Below, in pieces: positions 1 to 7,733 of a stretch of 64,000 nucleotides of DNA. A program made the translations under genes and the position numbers. Below the pieces are notes generated by a model, which saw only the letters and a program-made list of their open reading frames with translations, was not told the origin of the DNA and ran no database searches. How positions within the stretch are numbered: position 1 is the first letter of the stretch; every line of letters starts with the position of its first letter. This DNA comes from M3007 sp043764095 (lineage in GTDB: Bacteria; Bacteroidota; Bacteroidia; Chitinophagales; Saprospiraceae), in the NCBI GenBank assembly GCA_043764095.1, contig JAYUKX010000178.1, forward strand, positions 1 through 64,000, given 5' to 3'.

Positions 1-147
1 TTCTACTTAAATAGGTAGGCTATTCGCGCAAAAAAACAGAAAATCTGAGACCAAAATCTGAAGCCTGAATTTGTACCTTTATTCCAACACCGTTCCTAAA
101 CGGAAAGTACTTTCGATCCGTTATGACAACGCGCTTTTTTATGTTTT

Positions 148-981
148 TTATAACGAATAAGCCTGCCAAATCTTAATAACATCTATAGCCGGTTTAACAT
201 CATGCACCCGAAGGATGCTTGCGCCGCGTTCTAATGCTAATGCATTTAAAGCGCAAGTTGCTGATAATGTATCTGCACTACTTGTCTCTAATAGTTTGTA
301 AATCATTGACTTACGCGAAATTCCAACCAATAGTGGCAAATTCAGTATTGGGGAAAATTGATCCATAGACCGGAACAGGGTATAATTGTGCGTAATGGTT
401 TTGCCAAAACCAAAACCCGGGTCTAGTACAATATCTTTCACCCCTAATGCTCTTAATTGACCTACTTTTTCAATAAAGTAATCCAATATTTCGGTAATAA
501 TATCATCATAATGCGGTGTTCGTTGCATATCCTGTGGCGTCCCTTGTATGTGCATGAGTATATAAGGCACTTGACAGTCGGCTACCGTTTGGAACATTTT
601 CGGATCCATACTTCCACCAGAAATATCATTGATAATGGACGCACCATTTGCTATCGCCTCCCGCGCCACAGATGCACGCCAAGTATCAATAGAGATCATT
701 TGTTTGGGCCATTTTTGATGGATGGCTTTAATGACTGGAATTGTCCGGTCAAGTTCTTCTGCTTCGGATACAATAACGGCATCAGGCCGAGAAGATGCGC
801 CACCAATATCAAGTATGGTAGCGCCTTCTTGTATCATTTTTTCGGCTTGTTCCAATGCTTTCTCCACTGAATTATAAAGCCCTCCATCATAAAATGAATC
901 AGGAGTTGTGTTTAATATCCCCATCACCACAGGCGTGGATAGGTCTAGTATTTGGCCTTTACAATTTAAGGTTGAAATCAT
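148..981 (-). CDS. folP: Dihydropteroate synthase
   Basis: Condenses 6-hydroxymethyl-7,8-dihydropterin pyrophosphate with p-aminobenzoate to dihydropteroate in cytoplasmic folate synthesis. The 277-residue length is normal for the family. Family motifs are all present: GILNTTPDSFYDGG near residue 21, DIGGASSRP near 60, DPGFGFGK near 190, GISRKS near 222 and a C-terminal RVHD. The start ATG at 981 overlaps the stop of the upstream lipoprotein gene by four bases, so the two are probably translated together. The usual downstream partner in Bacteroidota, a diadenylate cyclase gene, would lie to the left of the window on this strand and cannot be checked. Identification rests on motifs and length and is very secure. 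Confidence 0.97.
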   Translation of the reverse strand: MISTLNCKGQILDLSTPVVMGILNTTPDSFYDGGLYNSVEKALEQAEKMIQEGATILDIGGASSRPDAVIVSEAEELDRTIPVIKAIHQKWPKQMISIDTWRASVAREAIANGASIINDISGGSMDPKMFQTVADCQVPYILMHIQGTPQDMQRTPHYDDIITEILDYFIEKVGQLRALGVKDIVLDPGFGFGKTITHNYTLFRSMDQFSPILNLPLLVGISRKSMIYKLLETSSADTLSATCALNALALERGASILRVHDVKPAIDVIKIWQAYSL

Positions 982-1895
982 TTTTTGATGCTTGCTTCTA
1001 ATCCACGAATACCCATATCGACGATCTTTTCGTTAGGTTTGGTCGGATTTCCATAAAAATCAAGTTCGTGGTTATCATTATCATCTATCCATTCTAGGCT
1101 ATTATTGATTGAAAAACTCAATAAAACAGTGATATCTTCCTGCTCTTCACCTGTTATAATCAATGGTTCTGCTAGTTTTCCGGTCACAACGCAAGATCCT
1201 GCAGGAATAGGGCTTGTATTGAATAACGGATTTACAACGGTTGTTGCGCCGCTAGGTGCTTGTCCAAAATATACCTTATTGTACTCTTCGTATGGCGTAC
1301 TTAAATTAGTTTCGAAAGCCCAAAAACCTTGTTCTCTATTACCATTTACAGTGAGTAGTTTTGTTCGAGGAGTGATCTCTTTAATATAGGTATTATAGCC
1401 AATAAAAGAGATTACCCTCCCGCTTTGGTTGGGTAGGTTGCCAATGACTGGCAAGTCCATCAAATTAAATTTGATATCGTAGTTTTGATAGGCAACGCTA
1501 GCACGCACCCAATTATAAGTGCCCGGTGGAATGCCTTTTACCGAAATTCGGACAAATTCTTCGGAGTTACCTGCTTTTTCCGAACGATTAAAGTCTATTG
1601 CTGTTGTACCGCCCGCATTGGTTTCAACTGATTTATACACAATCGCGCCCTTTCCGAGTAGGGTGTTTTCATTAGGCGCGAGTTCAATATAATGCACACT
1701 CATTTCGTTAAAAGTGGGGGTTTGGGTAGCATGCCCTTGTTCAATAGTGGCGGGTTGCCCTAGGTTATTAAGCCTAGATTGGTTTGCATTAAACTGAAAT
1801 TTAAAAATAAGTTGATTTTCATCGTTCAGTTCGGTTTTTTTAGTGCAAGAAAAAGTAATCAGCGTGGTAAATGTTAAAAAAAGTAATCTTCTCAT
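978..1895 (-). CDS. Lipoprotein of unknown function, co-transcribed with folP
   Basis: Predicted 305-residue outer-surface or periplasmic lipoprotein. I chose the ATG at 1895, not upstream in-frame TTG codons, because it gives a clean SPII signal peptide (MRRLLFLTF...) ending at C17 in TFSC followed by Lys-Lys and polar residues. The mature part is beta-rich with no motif I recognise. Segments such as WIDDNDNHELDFYG near the end resemble the Asp-rich loops of cell-surface proteins. Its stop overlaps the folP start (ATGA arrangement). It is divergent from the gene at 1970, and the shared upstream region carries a 9-bp inverted repeat. Function unknown. Confidence 0.8.
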   Translation of the reverse strand: MRRLLFLTFTTLITFSCTKKTELNDENQLIFKFQFNANQSRLNNLGQPATIEQGHATQTPTFNEMSVHYIELAPNENTLLGKGAIVYKSVETNAGGTTAIDFNRSEKAGNSEEFVRISVKGIPPGTYNWVRASVAYQNYDIKFNLMDLPVIGNLPNQSGRVISFIGYNTYIKEITPRTKLLTVNGNREQGFWAFETNLSTPYEEYNKVYFGQAPSGATTVVNPLFNTSPIPAGSCVVTGKLAEPLIITGEEQEDITVLLSFSINNSLEWIDDNDNHELDFYGNPTKPNEKIVDMGIRGLEASIKK

Positions 1896-1924
1896 GGATA
1901 AATTAAAAGAAACAAAGTTTAGAC

Positions 1925-1960
1925 CTTTGTGCCGTTGAAAAACAAAATAATGGCACAAAG
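1925..1960. promoter_or_regulatory. Inverted repeat in a divergent intergenic region
   Basis: CTTTGTGCC at 1925-1933 is repeated in perfect inverse as GGCACAAAG at 1952-1960, 18 bases apart, between the lipoprotein start at 1895 and the plus-strand gene at 1970. The position fits an operator or a promoter-proximal hairpin. No regulator can be named from the sequence. Confidence 0.4.
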
Positions 1961-1969
1961 TAACGAAAA

Positions 1970-2548
1970 ATGAATAGATTGATAATATGGTTTGGATTGA
2001 TTTTTATCGTAATTTGTGGGTTTGCCACAAATACATCTCTAAATACGTCAAATACGGGTATAATGTTTTACTTTAGTGGAAAAAAATATTGCCTTTCTGC
2101 TCAAATCAGACTTTCTAAAAACGGGTTTTCTCAAAGAGGTGGCGTTTCAAAATCTTCCTTGGACACTATTTCCAACTGTTATTATACCTCCTCAAATTAT
2201 GTAGAAATCATCCGTCAAGACGACGCGCTGTCGCCAAATATTGGCGCTGCACTAGGATTTGAATTTGATGAAACCAATGGAGAGTACCCTTATACGCCTG
2301 CTCATGCCGTACTTCAATTAAAAAACTTTACCTGGGGAGGTTTGGAGTTCAGCACCACCGATAGTTTGAATTATACTGGCGTTTCAGATTCCATCAGTGA
2401 TGATTTGTTTATTGCCATTGACCGCTACCAAAATGACACCATATCAGGACGTTTTTCGGGGCTATTGCTTTCGGGAGCGGGCGGTATGTCGCAGATGGAT
2501 AGTGGATATTTTAAAGTGAAATTGTATCGGAAAACACTTAAGCCTTAA
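1970..2548 (+). CDS. Small secreted protein of unknown function
   Basis: 192 residues with an N-terminal hydrophobic segment (MNRLIIWFGLIFIVICG) that looks like a signal peptide; the Cys at position 16 could be a lipidation site but the following residues are not a good lipobox. The mature part is rich in Ser, Thr, Asn, Gly and Tyr, as is common for beta-sandwich surface proteins, and contains two Cys (in KKYCLS and SNCYYT) that could form a disulfide. I recognise no domain. It converges on the Hsp70-like gene, and both end at a strong hairpin at 2588-2650. Confidence 0.65.
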   Translation: MNRLIIWFGLIFIVICGFATNTSLNTSNTGIMFYFSGKKYCLSAQIRLSKNGFSQRGGVSKSSLDTISNCYYTSSNYVEIIRQDDALSPNIGAALGFEFDETNGEYPYTPAHAVLQLKNFTWGGLEFSTTDSLNYTGVSDSISDDLFIAIDRYQNDTISGRFSGLLLSGAGGMSQMDSGYFKVKLYRKTLKP

Positions 2549-2587
2549 TCCGTTTTGAAAATCGCTTTATGGCTGAATGCAATGCAG

Positions 2588-2650
2588 TTTTCCGTTTGAA
2601 CTACCGAATATCCAACTTGTCAAAAGGATATTCAATGTTCAAACGGAAAA
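2588..2650. terminator. Bidirectional hairpin between convergent genes
   Basis: TTTTCCGTTTGAAC (2588-2601) pairs perfectly with GTTCAAACGGAAAA (2637-2650). Inside it GAATATCC (2606-2613) pairs with GGATATTC (2626-2633). The long stem lies between the stops of the 1970 gene and the Hsp70-like gene and slightly overlaps the latter's last codons. It probably terminates both transcripts. Confidence 0.7.
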
Positions 2651-3931
2651 GTGCGGGTCGCGCAAATGTTCGTACGCTCCATAACTATATGCCAGACCGA
2701 TGGCTACACTATTAAAATTATCCCCGGATTTAATTTTTTCCGATCCAAACAAACGATGAAATATCTGCTGTAATGGCCGGATATAGGAAGTGCCGCCCGT
2801 CAGAAATACAGTCTGAATTTCGCTGAGTTGAATATGCTGATTTTCCAAAAACGTTAATAAGTAGTGCTCTATTTTTTGCAGGTTTTTGTCAATAATATGC
2901 TGTTCAAAATCTGATATTGTAATCGTTTCATTAAAATTAATACCGCCCTCTTCAAATTTTATTTGAGTGCTATCATTGTTGGTTAAATACACTTTAGCGC
3001 GTTCAATTTCCCTAAATAACAAATAACCTAGGTTGTTTTCGATCAAAATTTGTAAATTTTTGACTTTTTCATTGCGCCCTGAAAATACGTATGATCGTTT
3101 AATTGATTCTTTATAACGGTTATTATCCAAAAAATTCATCTTTTCCCAAGAGCATATATTGTGGAAATAAGATAAAGGAAGATCGAGCCAACGTCCGGCC
3201 TCAAACTCCTCTTGTACGCCTCTCCCAAAATGAGGTGTTCCTCGATGCCACATCATATCTGATTCAAAACTATCCCCCCCGATATAAATACCACCCTTGG
3301 CGATCATATCTGACCGTCGATCTGCTTTATGAATAGCACTTGGATCAAGGTACATCAGTGAAAAATCTGAAGTGCCTCCCCCAAAGTCTCCTACAAGTAC
3401 CAAGGTTCGTTCGTTAATTTTTCGTTCATAAGTGAATGCTGCTCCGATAGGTTCCATTTGAAAGAAAAACGTCTCAAATCCTGCTATTTTGACTGCTTTA
3501 GACAAGCGTTCTTGCGCTAATTGATCTTTTTCAGGGTTTTCGTCAAAAACTACAGGGCGGCCTATAACTGCCGTAGTGATCGTTTGACCCAAAAAAGTAT
3601 CTGCTTGTTTTTTTAAATGACTGATAATAATAGCCACTAAATCTTCTGCTTTAAAACTCCGTCCCCCAATTTTGGTATCTATAAAACTCTTGTTGGGCAA
3701 TACTTTTTTAATGGATTTCATAAACCTACCCTGCATCCTGCTATCCACATAACGCTGCACGGCCTCTTGCCCCACTACGTACTGAATTAAGGAACTGAAC
3801 CGCTGGTCATCAGGAAAAAACAACAACGAAGGCGTGCTAAATAATTGAATCACTTCATTTGTACGGGTATCCAAAATGGCCAAAGTGGAGTTGGTCGTGC
3901 CAAAATCAATACCGTAAATATATGGAGGCAT
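2639..3931 (-). CDS. Hsp70-family chaperone-like ATPase (YegD type)
   Basis: 430-residue protein consisting essentially of the actin-like ATPase fold of Hsp70 without the usual DnaK substrate-binding and lid domains. The phosphate-1 loop GIDFGTTNS is at residues 7-15, the phosphate-2 motif GDFGGGTSDFS near 195 and the adenosine motif FLTGGTSYI near 370. This layout and the insert rich in Lys and Glu match the YegD branch, whose cellular role is poorly defined. Start ATG at 3931. It is transcribed away from the riboswitch-controlled receptor. Cytoplasmic location is inferred from the absence of a signal peptide. Confidence 0.85.
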   Translation of the reverse strand: MPPYIYGIDFGTTNSTLAILDTRTNEVIQLFSTPSLLFFPDDQRFSSLIQYVVGQEAVQRYVDSRMQGRFMKSIKKVLPNKSFIDTKIGGRSFKAEDLVAIIISHLKKQADTFLGQTITTAVIGRPVVFDENPEKDQLAQERLSKAVKIAGFETFFFQMEPIGAAFTYERKINERTLVLVGDFGGGTSDFSLMYLDPSAIHKADRRSDMIAKGGIYIGGDSFESDMMWHRGTPHFGRGVQEEFEAGRWLDLPLSYFHNICSWEKMNFLDNNRYKESIKRSYVFSGRNEKVKNLQILIENNLGYLLFREIERAKVYLTNNDSTQIKFEEGGINFNETITISDFEQHIIDKNLQKIEHYLLTFLENQHIQLSEIQTVFLTGGTSYIRPLQQIFHRLFGSEKIKSGDNFNSVAIGLAYSYGAYEHLRDPHFSV

Positions 3932-4005
3932 GGGTTATACAAGTTCTGCTAAGTGTGAAAGGGTGTTCTAACAACATAGTTTTGAAAAAAGTTCCAATAT
4001 TGTGG

Positions 4006-4033
4006 TTGTAACCCAAAATAATGCCGACCTTTG
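4006..4033 (+). promoter_or_regulatory. Probable promoter of the TPP-riboswitch transcript
   Basis: TTG (4006-4008) and GACCTTTG (4026-4033) are spaced 17 bases apart and approximate the Bacteroidota TTTG/TAnnTTTG promoter; the first base of the -7 box deviates. The predicted start near 4039-4040 coincides with the first base of the riboswitch P1 stem, which supports the assignment. Confidence 0.55.
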
Positions 4034-4039
4034 CGCCAT

Positions 4040-4131
4040 CATTGGGGTGGAATATTTTTTTAGATATTTTAAAAAAAAATTCCTGAGATTACACCCATCG
4101 AACCTGTCCGGGTAATGCCAGAAAGGGAATG
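4040..4131 (+). promoter_or_regulatory. TPP (THI-element) riboswitch aptamer
   Basis: The conserved thiamin pyrophosphate aptamer core is present: CTGAGA at 4083-4088, ACCC at 4093-4096, then GAACCTG...GGGTAATGCCAG and AAAGGGAATG. P1 is formed by CATT (4040-4043) with AATG (4128-4131), and P2 by GGGTG (4045-4049) with CACCC (4092-4096). The optional P3 region is A/T-rich. It precedes a TonB-dependent receptor by about 80 bases, so the receptor is expected to be repressed by TPP. Motif match is strong; regulation is inferred from the family. Confidence 0.93.
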
Positions 4132-4138
4132 ACGATGA

Positions 4139-4195
4139 GTAGTGACCATCACTACACTATTGAAGCCCCTTCAATAGTGGATGTTTCACTTTTTT
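4139..4195 (+). promoter_or_regulatory. Expression platform of the TPP riboswitch
   Basis: Two back-to-back stems follow the aptamer. GTAGTGA/TCACTAC (4139-4145 with 4149-4155) has a 3-base loop. CACTATTGAAG/CTTCAATAGTG (4155-4165 with 4169-4179) is a perfect 11-bp stem with a CCC loop. A run of six T follows at 4190-4195, ten bases after the stem, further than in a canonical intrinsic terminator. The stems share C4155 and repeat CACTA, so they could be mutually exclusive with the aptamer P1 side. Confidence 0.6.
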
Positions 4196-4209
4196 GATTT
4201 AATGATTTA

Positions 4210-6486
4210 ATGACCAGTTTTTTAATGACCAGTATGCTTTCCAAAATTGGAAAGACAAAACACCAGTACTTTTTTCTACACTTTTTCCTCTTATTTTTTA
4301 CGGCTAATATTTGCGCTCAGCAAGACAGTGCTACGCTCCAAGCGGTGGTCATCCAGGCTACCAGAACCAGTGGTGACAGCCCTGTTCCACACACCAACAT
4401 CAAAGCCGCCGCTATTGCTCAACAACAACAAGCACAAGACATTCCGTTCCTGCTCAGCGGTATTCCGTCTTTAGTAGAAACCTCCGATGCGGGTGCGGGT
4501 GTAGGCTACACTGGCTTGCGCATACGCGGGAGCGACCCCACAAGGGTTAACGTTACCCTAAACGGCGTACCATTCAATGATGCCGAAAGTCAAGGCGTTT
4601 TTTGGGTAAATATGCCCGATTTAGCCAGTTCCGCAGCAGAAATACAGGTACAGCGCGGCGTAGGTACGAGTACCAACGGCGCAGGTGCATTCGGCGCAAC
4701 GGTCAATATCGATCTGTCCAAAGTTGCTCGCGATCCTTTTGCGCAGATTACAAATACTTTTGGTGCTTTCGGGGTACGCAAACATGCTATACAATTAGGA
4801 ACTGGTGCATTGGCAGGTGGTAAAATCAGTTTTTCAGGTCGGTTATCCACCGTTCATTCCGATGGTTATATCGACCGCGCAACAGCTAATTTACGTGCAC
4901 TACACCTCACAGGAACGTATATTGACGACCACCAATCGCTACAAATGCACTTTCTAGGAGGTCGTGAAATAACCTACCAAGCCTGGTATGGCCTTCCTGC
5001 TCAATATTACGATGCGGGCACCAATAGAACCTATAATGCAGCAGGTACCGAGCGCACCGACCAGCCTCACCCCAATGAAGTGGATAATTACAACCAACAA
5101 CATTATCTTTTACACTATAAGCGCAATATTTCGTCCCGTCTATTGGTGCAATTGAATGGCCACTATACCCGAGGATTTGGTTATTACGAGCAATACAAGG
5201 CAAACCAAGCCTTTAGCGCGTATAATCTGAACAATATACCCTTTGCTGACACGGCTATATCTACTACTGATCTGATCCGCCGCAGGTGGTTGGATAATCA
5301 TTTTTATGGCACTACTTGGGTCATTAAATATGCTAATGGAAAGACGCATTTAACCTTTGGCGGTGCTGCTAACCAATACAGGGGCAAGCATTTTGGTGAA
5401 GTGATTTGGGCTACTTATAACCCAGTTCCCCAAGGCCATCGTTATTACGAGAATGATGCGGTGAAAAATGATGCAAATGCCTATTTTCAGATAGAAACTA
5501 AATATTCTAGCCATTTTTCGTCGTTTGTTGATCTCCAATTGCGTCATGTGGGCTACCATTTTTTAGGGTTCAATAACGAATTGCAGAACGTTGATCAAAC
5601 CGCTAATTTACTGTTTTTTAATCCAAAAGCAGGATTAAATTACCGTTTCTCGGCCCGTTTGGATGCCTATATTTTTACCGGTATTGGGCACCGCGAACCC
5701 AATCGCGACGATTTTACCCAATCTACCCCCAATAGTCGCCCCAAGGCAGAACAATTGTTCAATTTAGAAACGGGTGTCAAAACTAGGCAAACGAATTGGT
5801 CGCTATCGGCCAATCTATTTGGTATGTATTACCGCAATCAATTGGTGCTCAGTGGCCGTATTAATGACGTAGGGGCTTATGCGCGCGCCAATGTGCCCAC
5901 GAGTTACCGTACAGGTTTGGAATTAGAGGCCACCGCCCGACCTATTTCGAGGTTGCTTTTCAGCGGAAACATCGCTTTGAGTGCCAATAAAGCCATCGAT
6001 TTTGTGGAGTACCGAGATAATTGGGCAACAGGAACACAAGAGGCCATTACCTACCCAAAGTCAGATTTAGCCTTTTCGCCTAATCTAATCGCTCGTGCAG
6101 ACGTAAACTACGGTATTATACCTGCTAATAAAAAACACGCCTTGGGTATTACTTTATCGGGAAAGCACGTGGGGCGGCAATATTTGGACAATACTTCAAA
6201 TGCTTATGCCCAATTGCCCGCTTTTCGCTTTATGGACGCACGGTTGAATTACAACTTATCGCTTCGCCACCAACAAAAAATCCGATTCATCTTGGCCGTC
6301 AATAATTTATTTAATGCTAAATATGCGTCTAATGGATGGGTTTATCGGTTTACTTCGCCGGATTACGACCCACGTAGCGACGATTTCTATACAAGACAAG
6401 AGGGTAGTGGCGGTATTTATCATCAAGCGGGGTATTTTCCACAGGCTGGAACGAATTGGATGATGACCGTTGTCGTAGAATTTTGA
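4210..6486 (+). CDS. TonB-dependent outer-membrane receptor, thiamin-regulated
   Basis: 758-residue TonB-dependent receptor. A signal peptide ends near ANICAQ at about residue 36, a TonB-box-like segment (ATLQAVVIQATR) follows, then a plug domain (about 55-165, containing GLRIRGSDPTRVNVTLNGVPFND) and a 22-strand barrel ending in the aromatic VVVEF. Alternative starts at 4225 and 4234 would give a shorter n-region. The upstream TPP riboswitch indicates uptake of thiamin, thiamin phosphate or a precursor; TPP-controlled outer-membrane receptors are established in Bacteroidota. No inner-membrane thiamin transporter follows: the next feature is a tRNA gene. Family assignment is certain; the substrate is inferred from the riboswitch. 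Confidence 0.93.
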   Translation: MTSFLMTSMLSKIGKTKHQYFFLHFFLLFFTANICAQQDSATLQAVVIQATRTSGDSPVPHTNIKAAAIAQQQQAQDIPFLLSGIPSLVETSDAGAGVGYTGLRIRGSDPTRVNVTLNGVPFNDAESQGVFWVNMPDLASSAAEIQVQRGVGTSTNGAGAFGATVNIDLSKVARDPFAQITNTFGAFGVRKHAIQLGTGALAGGKISFSGRLSTVHSDGYIDRATANLRALHLTGTYIDDHQSLQMHFLGGREITYQAWYGLPAQYYDAGTNRTYNAAGTERTDQPHPNEVDNYNQQHYLLHYKRNISSRLLVQLNGHYTRGFGYYEQYKANQAFSAYNLNNIPFADTAISTTDLIRRRWLDNHFYGTTWVIKYANGKTHLTFGGAANQYRGKHFGEVIWATYNPVPQGHRYYENDAVKNDANAYFQIETKYSSHFSSFVDLQLRHVGYHFLGFNNELQNVDQTANLLFFNPKAGLNYRFSARLDAYIFTGIGHREPNRDDFTQSTPNSRPKAEQLFNLETGVKTRQTNWSLSANLFGMYYRNQLVLSGRINDVGAYARANVPTSYRTGLELEATARPISRLLFSGNIALSANKAIDFVEYRDNWATGTQEAITYPKSDLAFSPNLIARADVNYGIIPANKKHALGITLSGKHVGRQYLDNTSNAYAQLPAFRFMDARLNYNLSLRHQQKIRFILAVNNLFNAKYASNGWVYRFTSPDYDPRSDDFYTRQEGSGGIYHQAGYFPQAGTNWMMTVVVEF

Positions 6487-6527
6487 TAAAACTATTTAAA
6501 TCCCGCTTACATTTCCAAAAAACACGT

Positions 6528-6535
6528 TACCTTTG
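6528..6535 (+). promoter_or_regulatory. -7 box of the tRNA-Arg gene
   Basis: TACCTTTG matches the Bacteroidota -7 consensus TAnnTTTG. The predicted start near 6541 is about five bases before the mature tRNA 5' end at 6546. I do not see a convincing -33 element. Confidence 0.6.
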
Positions 6536-6545
6536 CGCCCGCTAA

Positions 6546-6617
6546 GGTCTCGTAGTTCAACGGATAGAATAGAGGTTTCCGAAGCCTCTGATAGTGGTTC
6601 GATCCCACTCGGGACCA
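6546..6617 (+). tRNA. tRNA-Arg (anticodon CCG)
   Basis: The 72-nt cloverleaf can be drawn completely. Acceptor stem GGTCTCG/CGGGACC (6546-6552 with 6610-6616) has one G-T pair. D arm is 6555-6570. Anticodon stem GAGGT/GCCTC (6572-6576 with 6584-6588) has loop TTCCGAA and anticodon CCG at 6579-6581. The variable loop is four bases. T stem AGTGG/CCACT (6593-6597 with 6605-6609) has loop TTCGATC. Discriminator base is A6617 and CCA is not encoded. CCG reads codon CGG (Arg). Confidence 0.95.
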
Positions 6618-6694
6618 CAAAGCCCCTGCTTAAATTACTCATTATCAATTCTTTATTTTTGATGGGGTTTGCAATTGGGTGTTTTTTTTGCCAA

Positions 6695-6731
6695 AAAAGC
6701 CTTGCTTTCATTGATCGAAAGCAAGGCTTTT
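6695..6731. terminator. 15-bp bidirectional terminator hairpin
   Basis: AAAAGCCTTGCTTTC (6695-6709) pairs perfectly with GAAAGCAAGGCTTTT (6717-6731) around a 7-base loop. It ends in a short T run on the plus strand and, read from the minus strand, also in TTTT. It sits one base beyond the stop of the small gene at 6733 and about 80 bases beyond the tRNA, so it can close both transcripts. Confidence 0.8.
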
Positions 6732-6732
6732 G

Positions 6733-6903
6733 TCATTTTCGGATATTCTCCTTTACTGCTTTTAATTCTTCTTTCAACGTTAGTAATTGCCTTTTTATCC
6801 CTGCTTCTAACTTTAGTGCTTTTACAGGGCAGGACGGTTTTTCTTTTTCCATCTTCTTTTTTACACTTTGAATTCTCATAAATAAATTTTCGGTATCGAT
6901 CAT
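6733..6903 (-). CDS. Small Lys/Glu-rich protein, predicted coiled coil
   Basis: A 56-residue reading frame starts at ATG 6903 (MIDTENLFMRIQ...) and stops directly before the terminator hairpin. It begins 12 bases after the stop of the XRE-like gene on the same strand, so it looks like the second gene of a two-gene unit. The sequence is highly charged (VKKKMEKEKP, LLTLKEELKAVKENIRK) and should be helical, with a heptad-like tail. No known family recognised. Placement between a gene stop and a terminator is the main support for its being real. Confidence 0.55.
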   Translation of the reverse strand: MIDTENLFMRIQSVKKKMEKEKPSCPVKALKLEAGIKRQLLTLKEELKAVKENIRK

Positions 6904-6915
6904 AATACAAATTAG

Positions 6916-7311
6916 TTACTCTTTACTTAGTCTATTCAACTGGGCTTTTATATCTTTCATTTCTTCTACCAACTGTCCCAACAATTTTTCGTTTTCTTCC
7001 CTCATCTTGTCTCTGTCTTCTCTGATTTCTTCAATGTTTTTTTCTAGTAATTTGATGTACTTTTTCTCTACTTGATTATCTGTTTTCGTTGCCTCCGGAT
7101 TGCTTTCATTTTCCCAATCCTTTTCAAAATCTTCCTTGAATGCATTAAATATTTGTTCCGCTAATTCTTCTCGTCTTGCCTTTTTTGTACTACGTCTCCA
7201 CGAGTAGAACGCCCCGTGGTCTAGTCCTAATCTTTCCCGTATTTCTACGATTGTAATCCCCTTTTTGTTTGTCAAGTGGTTTAAATTTTCCTCAATGTCT
7301 TTGGCTTTCAT
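6916..7311 (-). CDS. HTH (XRE-like) regulator with C-terminal coiled coil
   Basis: 131 residues. Residues about 5-55 look like a lambda-repressor-type helix-turn-helix (KGITIVEIRERLGLDHGAFYSWRRS), with recognition-helix-like spacing. Residues about 80-131 form a strongly charged coiled coil (LLEKNIEEIREDRDKMREENEKL), which would mediate oligomerisation. It is divergent from the gene at 7433 across a 121-base region containing direct and inverted repeats, as in phage or plasmid regulatory switches. Lys/Glu-rich composition differs from the surrounding chromosomal genes. Exact family uncertain. Confidence 0.7.
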   Translation of the reverse strand: MKAKDIEENLNHLTNKKGITIVEIRERLGLDHGAFYSWRRSTKKARREELAEQIFNAFKEDFEKDWENESNPEATKTDNQVEKKYIKLLEKNIEEIREDRDKMREENEKLLGQLVEEMKDIKAQLNRLSKE

Positions 7312-7339
7312 CTTTACTATATTTTTTTGTTGAAAAAAA

Positions 7340-7400
7340 TGTGCTATATTGTGCTACAATTTAGATGTTTGTATAGTATCTTTGCAACACTATAATACAA
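7340..7400. promoter_or_regulatory. Divergent control region with repeats and a plus-strand promoter
   Basis: TGTGCTA occurs twice in direct orientation (7340-7346 and 7350-7356), ten bases apart, about one helical turn. An imperfect palindrome, TTGTATAGT (7369-7377) against ACTATAATACAA (7389-7400), flanks the -7 box TATCTTTG (7377-7384) that would drive the gene at 7433. These are plausible binding sites for the XRE-like and RHH-like proteins encoded on either side. Confidence 0.5.
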
Positions 7401-7432
7401 ATGTAATACTAATTTTTTAAACACAGTACAAA

Positions 7433-7732
7433 ATGCTAAAAAAAGATGAAAGGGCTATTCAGTTTCGCCCTGAGGACGGTGTAAGGGTTGAATTAGTGCG
7501 TTTATCTGCCCTAAAATCAACTAAGGTTGGTCGTTGCGTTACTATTTCTGAAATTATCAGGGATTTAATTTCCTACGGCTTGCCTGTTTTGGTTTCAGAA
7601 TTGGAGGGCGAAAATGTGCAAGATGTGGCACGAAAATCGCACACTACCCTTGTAAGGGAAACAGCTATGCGCGCGCTTCGTGCTGGCCTTTCTACCCTTG
7701 AAAATCAAGATTCACCAAGTTCAACTCACTAA
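7433..7732 (+). CDS. Ribbon-helix-helix-like DNA-binding protein
   Basis: 99 residues. The N-terminal third (AIQFRPEDGVRVELVRL, then VTISEIIRDLISYGL) has the strand followed by two helices of Arc/CopG-type ribbon-helix-helix proteins; the C-terminal part is helical without recognised motif. No signal peptide. It lies opposite an XRE-like regulator and is followed one base later by the membrane-protein gene at 7734, an obvious pair. No toxin gene of a known family is adjacent, so a classical toxin-antitoxin reading is not supported. Assignment is by secondary-structure pattern only. Confidence 0.55.
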   Translation: MLKKDERAIQFRPEDGVRVELVRLSALKSTKVGRCVTISEIIRDLISYGLPVLVSELEGENVQDVARKSHTTLVRETAMRALRAGLSTLENQDSPSSTH

Positions 7733-7733
7733 T

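Noticed and set aside
1..147. Gene upstream of folP's end
   Set aside because: The 147 bases contain only short frames; nothing supportable.
6653..6910. 85-codon minus-strand frame over the terminator after tRNA-Arg
   Set aside because: It reads through the 15-bp hairpin; the 56-codon frame at 6733-6903 fits the stop-before-terminator layout better.
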